From positions 1 through 64,000 of the IMG/VR virus record IMGVR_UViG_3300042869_001172: a stretch of DNA of 64,000 nucleotides; one strand, given 5' to 3'. The notes beneath the pieces were generated by a model that saw only the letters and a program-made list of their open reading frames with translations, did not search any database and was not told the DNA's origin. The stretch is from a virus. The position numbers and the translations under genes were made by a program. Of this stretch, positions 9,001 through 15,860 are shown in pieces (the first letter of the stretch is position 1; each line of letters opens with the position of its first letter).

Positions 9001-10131
9001 ATGAATAATTTATTTTTAATTAATAATGAAGAAAAAGACCGAATTTTAAATCTTCACGAGTCTGCGACTAAAAGACAATATTTATCCGAACAACCTACTT
9101 TAGATATGGGACTACCCACACAACCACAAGTTGGTCCTCAAAATCTTCAAAACACTCAAGGAGCCATAATCAAAAAAGGTAATGTGGGAGACCCTTATGT
9201 TTACGGTAAAATGGGGAATGATTATTATTACGCTAAATCGTCGGATGGGGACAACCCTAATTGGGTCTTAGCAAATAACCCTAAGTCAATTAATTCAATA
9301 AAGGGTAAAATATATAATGAAAAAATTCCTGTTATAAACACAGTAACACCTCCCGTTGTTGGTCAAACTAAAGTACAACCAGTAAAGAAAAAAACTCAGA
9401 CATCTATAGGTTCAGATAAATTTAAACTTAAACCGGAATTAAATCCAACCGAAATTGATAATACTAGAGTTAGTTTAGGGAAAGATAGAAGATTAGATAA
9501 GATTAAAGGTAATAAAACTAATAAAGTAACTTCACCGTCAAAAAACGGTGGGTTTATGTTAATATGGGCATTCCCCGAATATCAACCTAAAATTGATGGG
9601 AAAAGTGGTTTATCTCAATTACTTGGTTCTTTAGTTAGAGTTACGTCAGGTGGTGGTAAAGAAGGTACTTATGGTAAATTAGGTCACGGTGGTTGTATTA
9701 TAATATCACCGGACGGTAATGCAACTTGTTATGAATTTGGTAGATACCCTGGTTCTAAAAAAGGGTATGGTAAAGTGTTATCCCACCCATTAGGTAGAGT
9801 AGGTAAAATTAAAGATGGTCAACTACTAAACCCTAAACAAGTATCAAAATTGGCAAAACAAAAAACTTATCCACCGGGACCAACAATGTCAATGACTGTT
9901 GCGGTCGTTAAATTACCAAACCCATCCGGGGCAATTGATTATGCATCGGTAAAGCAAAGAGAATACAGTGCTCTTGATTTCTCTATTGGTGACGAGGACG
10001 CTAATTGTGGTACGTTCAATCGTGATGTAGCTAAATCAGGAGGGATTCAAACGGGGTCTTTTTGTTTCCCAACCCCAATTTCAGTGGTAAATAGTTTTAA
10101 AGACCAATCAGATAGTTTCTTCCAAGTTTAG
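9001..10131 (+). CDS. Candidate head cargo with permuted papain-like (NlpC/LRAT-type) domain
   Basis: A 376-residue protein starting one base after the previous stop codon. Residues 1-30 repeat the module EEKDRILNLHESATKRQYL and end YLSE|Q at exactly the same residue (E30) as the 7907 protein. The C-terminal half carries LGHGGCIII (H229), ATCYEFGRYPG and DANCGTFNRDV (C336). Catalytic His before Cys is the order of circularly permuted papain-fold enzymes (YiiX/LRAT type), which cleave amide or ester bonds. The substrate cannot be told from sequence; peptidoglycan or lipid would fit. Domain call is by motif only. Confidence 0.65.
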   Translation: MNNLFLINNEEKDRILNLHESATKRQYLSEQPTLDMGLPTQPQVGPQNLQNTQGAIIKKGNVGDPYVYGKMGNDYYYAKSSDGDNPNWVLANNPKSINSIKGKIYNEKIPVINTVTPPVVGQTKVQPVKKKTQTSIGSDKFKLKPELNPTEIDNTRVSLGKDRRLDKIKGNKTNKVTSPSKNGGFMLIWAFPEYQPKIDGKSGLSQLLGSLVRVTSGGGKEGTYGKLGHGGCIIISPDGNATCYEFGRYPGSKKGYGKVLSHPLGRVGKIKDGQLLNPKQVSKLAKQKTYPPGPTMSMTVAVVKLPNPSGAIDYASVKQREYSALDFSIGDEDANCGTFNRDVAKSGGIQTGSFCFPTPISVVNSFKDQSDSFFQV

Positions 10132-10730
10132 TAATTATCGTATATTGTATTAAGTTCAGAACTTTGATATATATCAACAGGTGTAATAACCATTTCATTT
10201 AGATTAATAGAATCCCCATATCTTCTCTTGATTGCGTCTTTAACAATTTTATTGTTTAAGTTGTAATCGGAGAATTTTTTTGCTCGTCCAATAAATCGGT
10301 CTCCAGCAACAAATACTTTATAAACTAATTCTGAGCAATACATGTTTTTATCCGACCATTCAAACTTAATATCATAATTTTTACCAAGTAAAGATTTGGA
10401 ATATCCGTACATTTCCTTTAATTGATTATTAGTTAATGGGAGTTTAACTCTAGATACAATATATTTTTCATTAAAACCACGACTAATCCATTTTTGTAAA
10501 GGTGTTATTTTTACAGGTTGAACCGCTTCAAATACGTAAGGTTTTCCGTTTTGATAAAAAATTATACCACAATGAGTTAATTTTGATTCGGTAATAATTT
10601 GAATCATTTTACTTTGAGACGATTTTGATGTTTGGAATATGATATCACCATTTTTAAATTTTTGGGAGATACAAGATTCTGAAACTAAACTTAGAACACC
10701 AATAACGAATAATAAAATTTTTTTTTTCAT
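10128..10730 (-). CDS. YiiX/C92-type permuted papain-fold protein, predicted lipoprotein
   Basis: A 200-residue protein if started at the Met before KKKILLFVIG; an upstream Met at 10751 would add seven residues before the signal and is less likely. The N terminus is a signal peptide followed by SLVSESC, a loose lipobox with Cys20. The body has FKNGDIIFQ, LTHCGIIF (His53), YVFEAVQPV and MYCSELVYKVF (Cys132), the conserved parts of peptidase family C92 (YiiX-like). It lies on the strand opposite to its neighbours and overlaps the 3' end of the 9001 gene by 4 nt. It looks like a host-derived accessory gene; location would be periplasm or outer membrane. Confidence 0.75.
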   Translation of the reverse strand: MKKKILLFVIGVLSLVSESCISQKFKNGDIIFQTSKSSQSKMIQIITESKLTHCGIIFYQNGKPYVFEAVQPVKITPLQKWISRGFNEKYIVSRVKLPLTNNQLKEMYGYSKSLLGKNYDIKFEWSDKNMYCSELVYKVFVAGDRFIGRAKKFSDYNLNNKIVKDAIKRRYGDSINLNEMVITPVDIYQSSELNTIYDNY

Positions 10731-10804
10731 ATCTATTATTTTAGAGTACAAAGATAATGATATTATGGTAATTCACAAAATAAAATTAATAAGATAATTT
10801 AAAC

Positions 10805-10811
10805 TATTTAT
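10805..10811 (+). promoter_or_regulatory. TATTTAT element upstream of 10826
   Basis: AAACTATTTATAATTAAAAA; the element ends 14 nt before the ATG at 10826. Confidence 0.45.
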
Positions 10812-10825
10812 AATTAAAAATAAAA

Positions 10826-11959
10826 ATGATTAAACAAACTTGGGATATTAACAAGGATGAAAGAAATAGAATTCTTAATTTACATGAAAGTGCGACTAAA
10901 AATTTATATTTAATTAACGAACAATTAATTTCAAAAAATATTAATAACACACCCGTACAAAAAACTTTCCCAACTCAAAATATTGGAAATAATTTTGGAT
11001 TTGGTGAGTATGATTCTGAAAAAGTTAAAAATGTTATATTATCATTAAAACCTAAAATAGAAGAGTTTATTAAAAATTCTGGCGGTGGTCAATTTGTTGT
11101 GAATATTTCATCCGGAGAATCTAATGTTACAAACCCTAAAGGTTTTGAGACTAAAGGTAGTTTAGGTTTGGCAAGGGCTAATTCCGTTAAAAAATATTTT
11201 GATGAAATATTTCCTGATTTAATAAAAAAGAATGTTTTAACAATTAACACTCCAAAATCCGAATCAGATGTTAAAATAGGGTCAACCCCATATGATAAAA
11301 CAAAAGGGGATAATAGAAATCCTGATTTAATTAAAAAATATCGTCAAGAACAATTTGTAACCTTTGATATTAAAGGTGGAGGTACAAAATGTAATTTTAA
11401 TTTAGGAATTAATGCAGGTCAGGGAGACCCAAAATTAAATTATGTTTTAACTGATGAGTTCTTGAATGGTAAAGGGGAAATGGTATTTACTCCAGGCCAA
11501 ATACCTGATAGGTTAATTATCACGACAAATGATGGTAACATTGAAACAGACACTGGTTATATCACAAGTGAGGTTAGCAAATATAAAGATTGGAAATATA
11601 CTCCATTATCTGTTTTTTTCTTAACTAAATTAAAAATTAATAATTCAGTGGCCGTTTCAGGAAGTAAGATTTTAACAATAACAGTTACTGATTATAATGA
11701 TTTGGTTAGACAATTATTAAATAACTCAAATTCAATTCAGTATCAAAAATCAGGTGATGAAATTGGACCACCATTGTTGAAGATGAAAAGAATGATAGAA
11801 CAAGGTCAGACTGAGTTTGTTATTTATAATTTATCTAATAAAGGCATTACCATACCATTTGACTCACCATCAGGGGATAAAAAAGTTAAAGTATTTTCCC
11901 CAATAGGTACGGATAAAATTAAAACAGGATATGGTTTAATTGGGCGTTGTATTAGTTAA
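10826..11959 (+). CDS. Candidate head cargo with OmpA-like domain
   Basis: A 377-residue protein. The N terminus repeats the cargo module (DERNRILNLHESATKNLYL) and ends LINE|Q at residue 32; LINE is also the cleavage sequence of the capsid protein here. Residues ~62-180 resemble an OmpA-type peptidoglycan-associating fold: a helix, then VVNISSGESNVTNP, KGSLGLARANSVKKYF, and a later strand FVTFDIKG. The C-terminal half is of unknown type. No export signal, so direct binding to host peptidoglycan would need delivery by the virion. OmpA assignment is tentative. Confidence 0.65.
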   Translation: MIKQTWDINKDERNRILNLHESATKNLYLINEQLISKNINNTPVQKTFPTQNIGNNFGFGEYDSEKVKNVILSLKPKIEEFIKNSGGGQFVVNISSGESNVTNPKGFETKGSLGLARANSVKKYFDEIFPDLIKKNVLTINTPKSESDVKIGSTPYDKTKGDNRNPDLIKKYRQEQFVTFDIKGGGTKCNFNLGINAGQGDPKLNYVLTDEFLNGKGEMVFTPGQIPDRLIITTNDGNIETDTGYITSEVSKYKDWKYTPLSVFFLTKLKINNSVAVSGSKILTITVTDYNDLVRQLLNNSNSIQYQKSGDEIGPPLLKMKRMIEQGQTEFVIYNLSNKGITIPFDSPSGDKKVKVFSPIGTDKIKTGYGLIGRCIS

Positions 11960-12206
11960 TACGTTTTACTTCAATCAATTCGTGGTATAATTTATCATCT
12001 TTAATGTACCCAATATATCTTTTTAATGTGTCATTTATAATAAATGTTTTTACCACAAGAACATTTTTTTTATAAATTTTGGAAAGTGAATCTAAAGAAA
12101 GATTAACCTCTTTATCCAAATTTTTGGGTTTAGGGGTTTTTTTCTTTACTTGTGAAAATGACGATAAACTTCCCATAAGTAGAATCAATAATAATAACTT
12201 TTTCAT
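11952..12206 (-). CDS. Small secreted protein, host-like
   Basis: An 84-residue protein with a clear N-terminal signal peptide (MKKLLLLILLMGSLSSFSQ, cleavage near residue 18-19), then a Lys/Pro stretch and a short domain containing KNVLVVKTFIINDTLKRYIG. Function unknown. It is on the opposite strand and overlaps the 3' end of the upstream-facing cargo gene by 8 nt, like the C92 lipoprotein at 10128. Its promoter-like element is at 12229-12235. Confidence 0.65.
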   Translation of the reverse strand: MKKLLLLILLMGSLSSFSQVKKKTPKPKNLDKEVNLSLDSLSKIYKKNVLVVKTFIINDTLKRYIGYIKDDKLYHELIEVKRIN

Positions 12207-12228
12207 AATTTAAATATTTCCTACAAAA

Positions 12229-12235
12229 ATAAATA
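12229..12235 (-). promoter_or_regulatory. TATTTAT element (minus) upstream of 12206
   Basis: Reads TATTTAT on the minus strand, ending 22 nt before the ATG of the small secreted protein. Confidence 0.35.
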
Positions 12236-12267
12236 TTTTTTACTTCACTGCAAAATTTTTTCAGATA

Positions 12268-12274
12268 TATTTAT
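12268..12274 (+). promoter_or_regulatory. TATTTAT element with long leader before 12379
   Basis: TATTTAT lies about 104 nt before the ATG at 12379, much further than usual. The leader between them contains the inverted repeat AGTCAATTTGACT (around 12301-12314), a possible operator or hairpin. Confidence 0.35.
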
Positions 12275-12378
12275 TAATAGATTTTAGATTATTGGTCCCG
12301 AGTCAATTTGACTTTAGAGTATTCACGGACACAAAGGTATCAGTAACATAGTCATTAACTATTATAAAATTAAGTAAA

Positions 12379-13227
12379 ATGAATTACACAACTGCGGTGA
12401 GCAAACCAAATGCTCACATCACTAAGAAAAAATCGCGTCTAAAAGTTTATAACGGACACGTAGTCTTCATGGAAGACAATGACAATTTTGAATTCGAAAT
12501 TCATAATCCAACCCAAAACACTATTCTTTGTAAAATAAAATTACATGGTGATTATATCTCACAAAGTGGTTTAGTTTTAAGACCCGGAGAAAGAGTGTTT
12601 TTAGAACGTTTCTTCGACACAAATAACAAATTTCAGTTCAGTACCTACACTGTTAATAATACTTCGGAAAATCAATCGGCAATTGCCTTAAACGGGGACA
12701 TACGAATTGAGTTCTACAATGAGAAACGAAATAACCATTTAACATTGAGTAATAATTATCGTTACGGTACCACCAATCTAAATCAATTGAATAGTACATA
12801 CAATCCAACCTTTATTTCAACAACAACAGATAATTCAATTTTTGGGACTTGTGGTAGTTCAACTTTCACTAATGGCATTTCTTCAACGGCATTTAACACA
12901 TCGTCAAATGTTAGTGGGGTCATAAATACTGCCGGTATAACTAATACTGCCGGTATAACTAATACGGCATTTTACAATTCATCCCAAACCCCAATAAGTA
13001 AAAGTATTGAAACCGGAAGAGTTGAAAAGGGTGAAAAAACAAATCAACATTTTCAAAACTCAAATAAAGAATTTGAGTATTATGCGTCTCATCAGATTCG
13101 AATTCAAATACAACCTTTGAGTACTAAAAACAAAACAAGTTCTGACATAAGAAATTACTGTACGGAATGCGGGGTCAAAACAAAAAGTAATTTTAAATTT
13201 TGTCCTTCTTGTGGAAACAAACTATAA
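12379..13227 (+). CDS. Hypothetical protein with C-terminal zinc ribbon
   Basis: A 282-residue protein. The N-terminal ~120 residues look like a beta-sandwich (VVFMEDNDNFEFEIHNPTQ, GLVLRPGERVFLERFF). A low-complexity Asn/Thr/Ser middle follows, with a tandem repeat of INTAGITNTAGITNTA (~181-196). The C terminus is a zinc ribbon with paired cysteines CTECG (261, 264) and CPSCG (275, 278). Cellular role unknown. The first domain resembles structural phage domains in character only. A bidirectional terminator separates it from the convergent gene downstream. Confidence 0.7.
   Translation: MNYTTAVSKPNAHITKKKSRLKVYNGHVVFMEDNDNFEFEIHNPTQNTILCKIKLHGDYISQSGLVLRPGERVFLERFFDTNNKFQFSTYTVNNTSENQSAIALNGDIRIEFYNEKRNNHLTLSNNYRYGTTNLNQLNSTYNPTFISTTTDNSIFGTCGSSTFTNGISSTAFNTSSNVSGVINTAGITNTAGITNTAFYNSSQTPISKSIETGRVEKGEKTNQHFQNSNKEFEYYASHQIRIQIQPLSTKNKTSSDIRNYCTECGVKTKSNFKFCPSCGNKL
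12925..12960 (+). repeat. Two 18-bp direct repeats inside 12379-13227
   Basis: AATACTGCCGGTATAACT occurs twice in tandem, followed by a partial third copy. It encodes the NTAGIT peptide repeat. Confidence 0.85.
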
Positions 13228-13232
13228 TTAAA

Positions 13233-13266
13233 TAAAAAAAGGTCCCGTGAGACCTTTTTTTTTTTA
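13233..13266. terminator. Bidirectional intrinsic terminator
   Basis: AAAAAAAGGTC / GACCTTTTTTT stem with loop CCGTGA, between two convergent genes. A U-tract results on either strand. Confidence 0.8.
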
Positions 13267-13509
13267 TTCAGTTGTTTCTGATTCATTATTACCCGACATT
13301 ACTTTATGTAGTATCCTTAACGATTTTGAAACTAATTCAGTTTCTTGCATCGTAAATAATCGAGAACTATGAACATAGTGTAACGATTGAGTTAAGATAT
13401 AAAAAGATTGTTCAATAGTCATGTCATCTATTAATCTATCAACATCTTCAGGGGAGTTATATCCCACGCTATCAAATAATAACCCTAGTGGTTGTCTTTC
13501 TTGTTCCAT
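13264..13509 (-). CDS. Hypothetical small protein
   Basis: An 81-residue, mostly helical, acidic protein (SPEDVDRLIDDMTIEQSFYILTQ). No family recognised. It is divergent from the gene at 13542; the shared 33-bp intergenic region holds one TATTTATAGTTAA-like element that is nearly palindromic and could serve both directions. Confidence 0.6.
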   Translation of the reverse strand: MEQERQPLGLLFDSVGYNSPEDVDRLIDDMTIEQSFYILTQSLHYVHSSRLFTMQETELVSKSLRILHKVMSGNNESETTE

Positions 13510-13524
13510 TATTCTTTAATTGTA

Positions 13525-13531
13525 TATTTAT
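13525..13531 (+). promoter_or_regulatory. TATTTAT element between divergent genes
   Basis: GTATATTTATAGTTAAGTAT; the element ends 10 nt before the ATG at 13542. Its complement also offers TATAAATA toward 13509. Confidence 0.4.
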
Positions 13532-13541
13532 AGTTAAGTAT

Positions 13542-13985
13542 ATGAAAAAAAATAGAATAAATGAAGCAACAGGTTCCGGAAGTTCCGGAAATTATAAAAC
13601 ACCAATTGTTTTAGCCCCTCAAATATGGGAAAAAAAACAATTAGACCCATTTACTGATGAAGTTTACCACTATACAAATGCAGAATTGGCTTATGAAGAG
13701 GCGGATGGAGATTATAAGGAAACCCCCCAAAAAAGAAAAGAGATAGAGTCTAAGACTAAAAAAATGTCTCATTTGTTAATGAAACAAAAACAAAGTTACC
13801 GAGGTCAGAATGATGAAGAGGGTTCCGCTGTTAATCCCACTTTAAGTGGTAATCCAATTAAAGAGTCAGAATCGGTGTGGAATGGGACTAAAAAAAGATT
13901 AATTAAAACCCCAATAAAAAAACCTCAAAATGAATCATTAAGAGGTTTAATTTTAAAAGTGATTAAAGAACAACTATCTACATAA
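13542..13985 (+). CDS. Hypothetical protein, possible head-associated
   Basis: A 147-residue protein. The start at 13542 was chosen over the longer frame at 13488 because it follows the TATTTAT element and avoids overlap with the divergent gene. The N terminus is MKKNRINEATGSG; INE|A resembles a gp21-type site, but is very near the end. The middle is charged (YHYTNAELAYEEADGDYKE, EIESKTKKMSHLLMKQKQ). The C terminus SLRGLILKVIKEQLST is an amphipathic helix like the N-terminal modules of other proteins in the window. No known family. Confidence 0.6.
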   Translation: MKKNRINEATGSGSSGNYKTPIVLAPQIWEKKQLDPFTDEVYHYTNAELAYEEADGDYKETPQKRKEIESKTKKMSHLLMKQKQSYRGQNDEEGSAVNPTLSGNPIKESESVWNGTKKRLIKTPIKKPQNESLRGLILKVIKEQLST

Positions 13986-14376
13986 GTTTTTCAAGTATTG
14001 TGGTAAGAGAATGCTTAATTTGACTTTTAATTTCAGTTTCAAAAGTTTGTCTTAACAATTCAACTTTATTATCAAACATATCGTTTAATTTATCGGAAAT
14101 TGCTGGACTTAAATTAACATCATAGTTATATATGTGATTAGTGATGTTAATTCTATTGTTTGATAAAACAATAAACATCCCTAATGGGTCGTTTTTAATA
14201 TATCTTTTATGGGATAATGGAGCAATTAAAAATTTAGAATCCGGGTGAGATATTAAACGCCGACAAATCGCAGAAGATTTTATCTCATTCTTATCAACAG
14301 ACGACATTTTAATTCGGGTAATCCCCCTAAATTTCAAGTAAATTTTTAATCTCGTTTTTCTAAAAAAATGCCTCAT
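13978..14376 (-). CDS. Hypothetical protein
   Basis: Up to 132 residues; a start at the Met of MSSVDKNEIKSS (14307, 109 residues) is equally plausible because the upstream 23 residues are very basic and may be untranslated. It is helical toward the C terminus (DKLNDMFDNKVELLRQTF). Its 3' end overlaps the convergent gene by 8 nt. No family recognised. Confidence 0.5.
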   Translation of the reverse strand: MRHFFRKTRLKIYLKFRGITRIKMSSVDKNEIKSSAICRRLISHPDSKFLIAPLSHKRYIKNDPLGMFIVLSNNRINITNHIYNYDVNLSPAISDKLNDMFDNKVELLRQTFETEIKSQIKHSLTTILEKLM

Positions 14377-14435
14377 AGTTTATCGTGTTTTAACTCGACA
14401 AAGGTAAACATATTTTTTTGAATACACCAAACTTT

Positions 14436-15344
14436 TTAAATTAAAATTTTTGTCACATATTCACATCCCCAACCTTTATAATGTTTAATTTCTCCTTTTC
14501 CCACTTTTTGTAATGCACTATCATTAAGGTTGTTTTCATTACAAAATTTTCGTAATGATTGAACCGTGTATTTATTACCGTTTGGTGATGTTAATAGATA
14601 CATTCGTTTTTCCACGGTCTCTTTTTTACTTCGATTTAATATAATTAATCCTTTTTGAATAACTCTATTTATTTTTTTCCGACTTGAATGTATAGTATTT
14701 ACGCTAATATTATTATCTCTAGCATATTGATTTAAATTTTTAACTACAGTACAATTTAAATTTTCATCATAAATTGCGAACTCGTCCCTGTCATCGGTTT
14801 CCTCAATTTTTTTATTTAATTTAATTACTTCGTTATTTATCTTTTTTTCAGTTTTATTAACACCATTAAACAAGACCTCTAAAAAATCAGACCAAATTTC
14901 ACTTGAAGTTTCATTTCTTCCGATATTAGCAGCATAACAGGATAATACAACATTTTCTTTTGTATAACCTTTTAACCCATCTATTCTATCTAAAGATGGT
15001 TTTTGAGGGTGTTTTTTAATAGTTGAAGGGATTAAAGGGATTTTAAACCAATAACATTTACCCTCTTGTTTGTTATATATCTCTAAAATATCTTCAACAG
15101 TTAAATTATTTTCATAATTTCTTTTTTTGGTTGAGGATAGGAGATAATTTGCCCATAGTCTAACTTTTCTTTCGTGATAGTTTAATCTCTCTTTTTCTTT
15201 GTTTTTCGGGTCTTTTCGATATTTTTTTTTATTATTTCTACCAATCTCATTATGATGGTATTTACACAATGAAGAATTTTGTGATTGATGAAATTCACCG
15301 ATAGGGATAAAATTATCACATTTTTTACAATATTTTGTTTCCAT
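14436..15344 (-). CDS. HNH-type homing endonuclease with zinc finger and NUMOD-like tail
   Basis: A 302-residue protein. The N terminus has a Cys/His zinc-binding segment (KYCKKCDNFIPIGEF, then SSLCKYHH). The centre resembles an HNH-family core (EGKCYWFKIPLIP, PSLDRIDGLKGYTKENVVLSC). The C-terminal part has NUMOD-type DNA-recognition repeats: FAIYDENLNCTVVKNLNQYA and YLLTSPNGNKYTVQSLRKFC. The first residues METKYC resemble those of the other HNH enzymes at 51283 and 55532. It has its own TATTTAT element 4 nt before the ATG. It is inserted between small genes and does not visibly interrupt one. Confidence 0.8.
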   Translation of the reverse strand: METKYCKKCDNFIPIGEFHQSQNSSLCKYHHNEIGRNNKKKYRKDPKNKEKERLNYHERKVRLWANYLLSSTKKRNYENNLTVEDILEIYNKQEGKCYWFKIPLIPSTIKKHPQKPSLDRIDGLKGYTKENVVLSCYAANIGRNETSSEIWSDFLEVLFNGVNKTEKKINNEVIKLNKKIEETDDRDEFAIYDENLNCTVVKNLNQYARDNNISVNTIHSSRKKINRVIQKGLIILNRSKKETVEKRMYLLTSPNGNKYTVQSLRKFCNENNLNDSALQKVGKGEIKHYKGWGCEYVTKILI

Positions 15345-15348
15345 ATAT

Positions 15349-15355
15349 ATAAATA
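15349..15355 (-). promoter_or_regulatory. TATTTAT element (minus) upstream of 15344
   Basis: On the minus strand, CATATATTTATATATATG; the element ends 4 nt before the ATG. Confidence 0.4.
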
Positions 15356-15400
15356 TATGGTTTTTGGGTAAAGTGTCTAAGTATGTAATTTTTTACGGAA

Positions 15401-15426
15401 AAAAAAGAGTATTATTACTCTTTTTT
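15401..15426 (-). terminator. Intrinsic terminator at end of frameshifted gene
   Basis: Perfect stem AAAAAAGAGTA / TACTCTTTTTT with a four-base loop. On the minus strand it includes the stop codon of the -1 frame of the gene at 15415-15860. Confidence 0.75.
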
Positions 15427-15860
15427 CCATTTACCCCCCTTAGAATTGTATCGTTTGACGGCAGCACCATTACAATAAGCGCTAGGACAAACGTCATATC
15501 GTTGCCTCGCCCAATCTAAAGATTGTTTCCATAATTTTTTATTGGTTGCAACATTTTTTTTTTACCTTCGTTTACCTCCTCATAATCGATATATTCTTTT
15601 TTGGTTTCATTCATTAAAAAATCAAATACTTGGTCCATATTATTTTTGGCTTCAGTTACATGGTCATCCGCCCAATCATGCCCCCCTTCATTAATAATTT
15701 CATCGATTTGTTGAGGGTCCATTTCTAATAAGACTTCACATTGTCTTTTAATTTGTTGAAGATTACTAAAAAACATATAATCAGCAACTTCTTGTTCTTT
15801 AAGAACTTTCTTTACGATTCTATTTAAATCGGATTCCGTTAGTTTAACTATTTTATTCAT
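15415..15860 (-). CDS. Small phage protein read through a -1 frameshift (or broken by an A-run indel)
   Basis: The zero frame (15516-15860) gives 114 residues, starting KLTESDLNRIVKKVLKEQ and ending in a poor tail after an A10 run (T10 at 15554-15563 on the + strand). Slipping back one base on that run continues for about 48 codons to a stop at 15415, giving LWKQSLDWARQRYDVC, PSAYCNGAAVKRYNSKGGKW and a short charged end. This second part resembles the PSAYANaAAvKwYkkKGGkW tail seen in many phage proteins and stops exactly at a terminator. So the full product is probably ~147 residues. The N-terminal motif ends LKE|Q, a possible propeptide. A homopolymer sequencing error is the alternative. 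Confidence 0.65.

Noticed and set aside
13488-13541. Upstream extension of the 13542 gene (MVVFLVPLFFNC...)
   Set aside because: It would overlap the divergent gene and promoter element; hydrophobic run is a by-product of T-rich DNA, not a real signal peptide.
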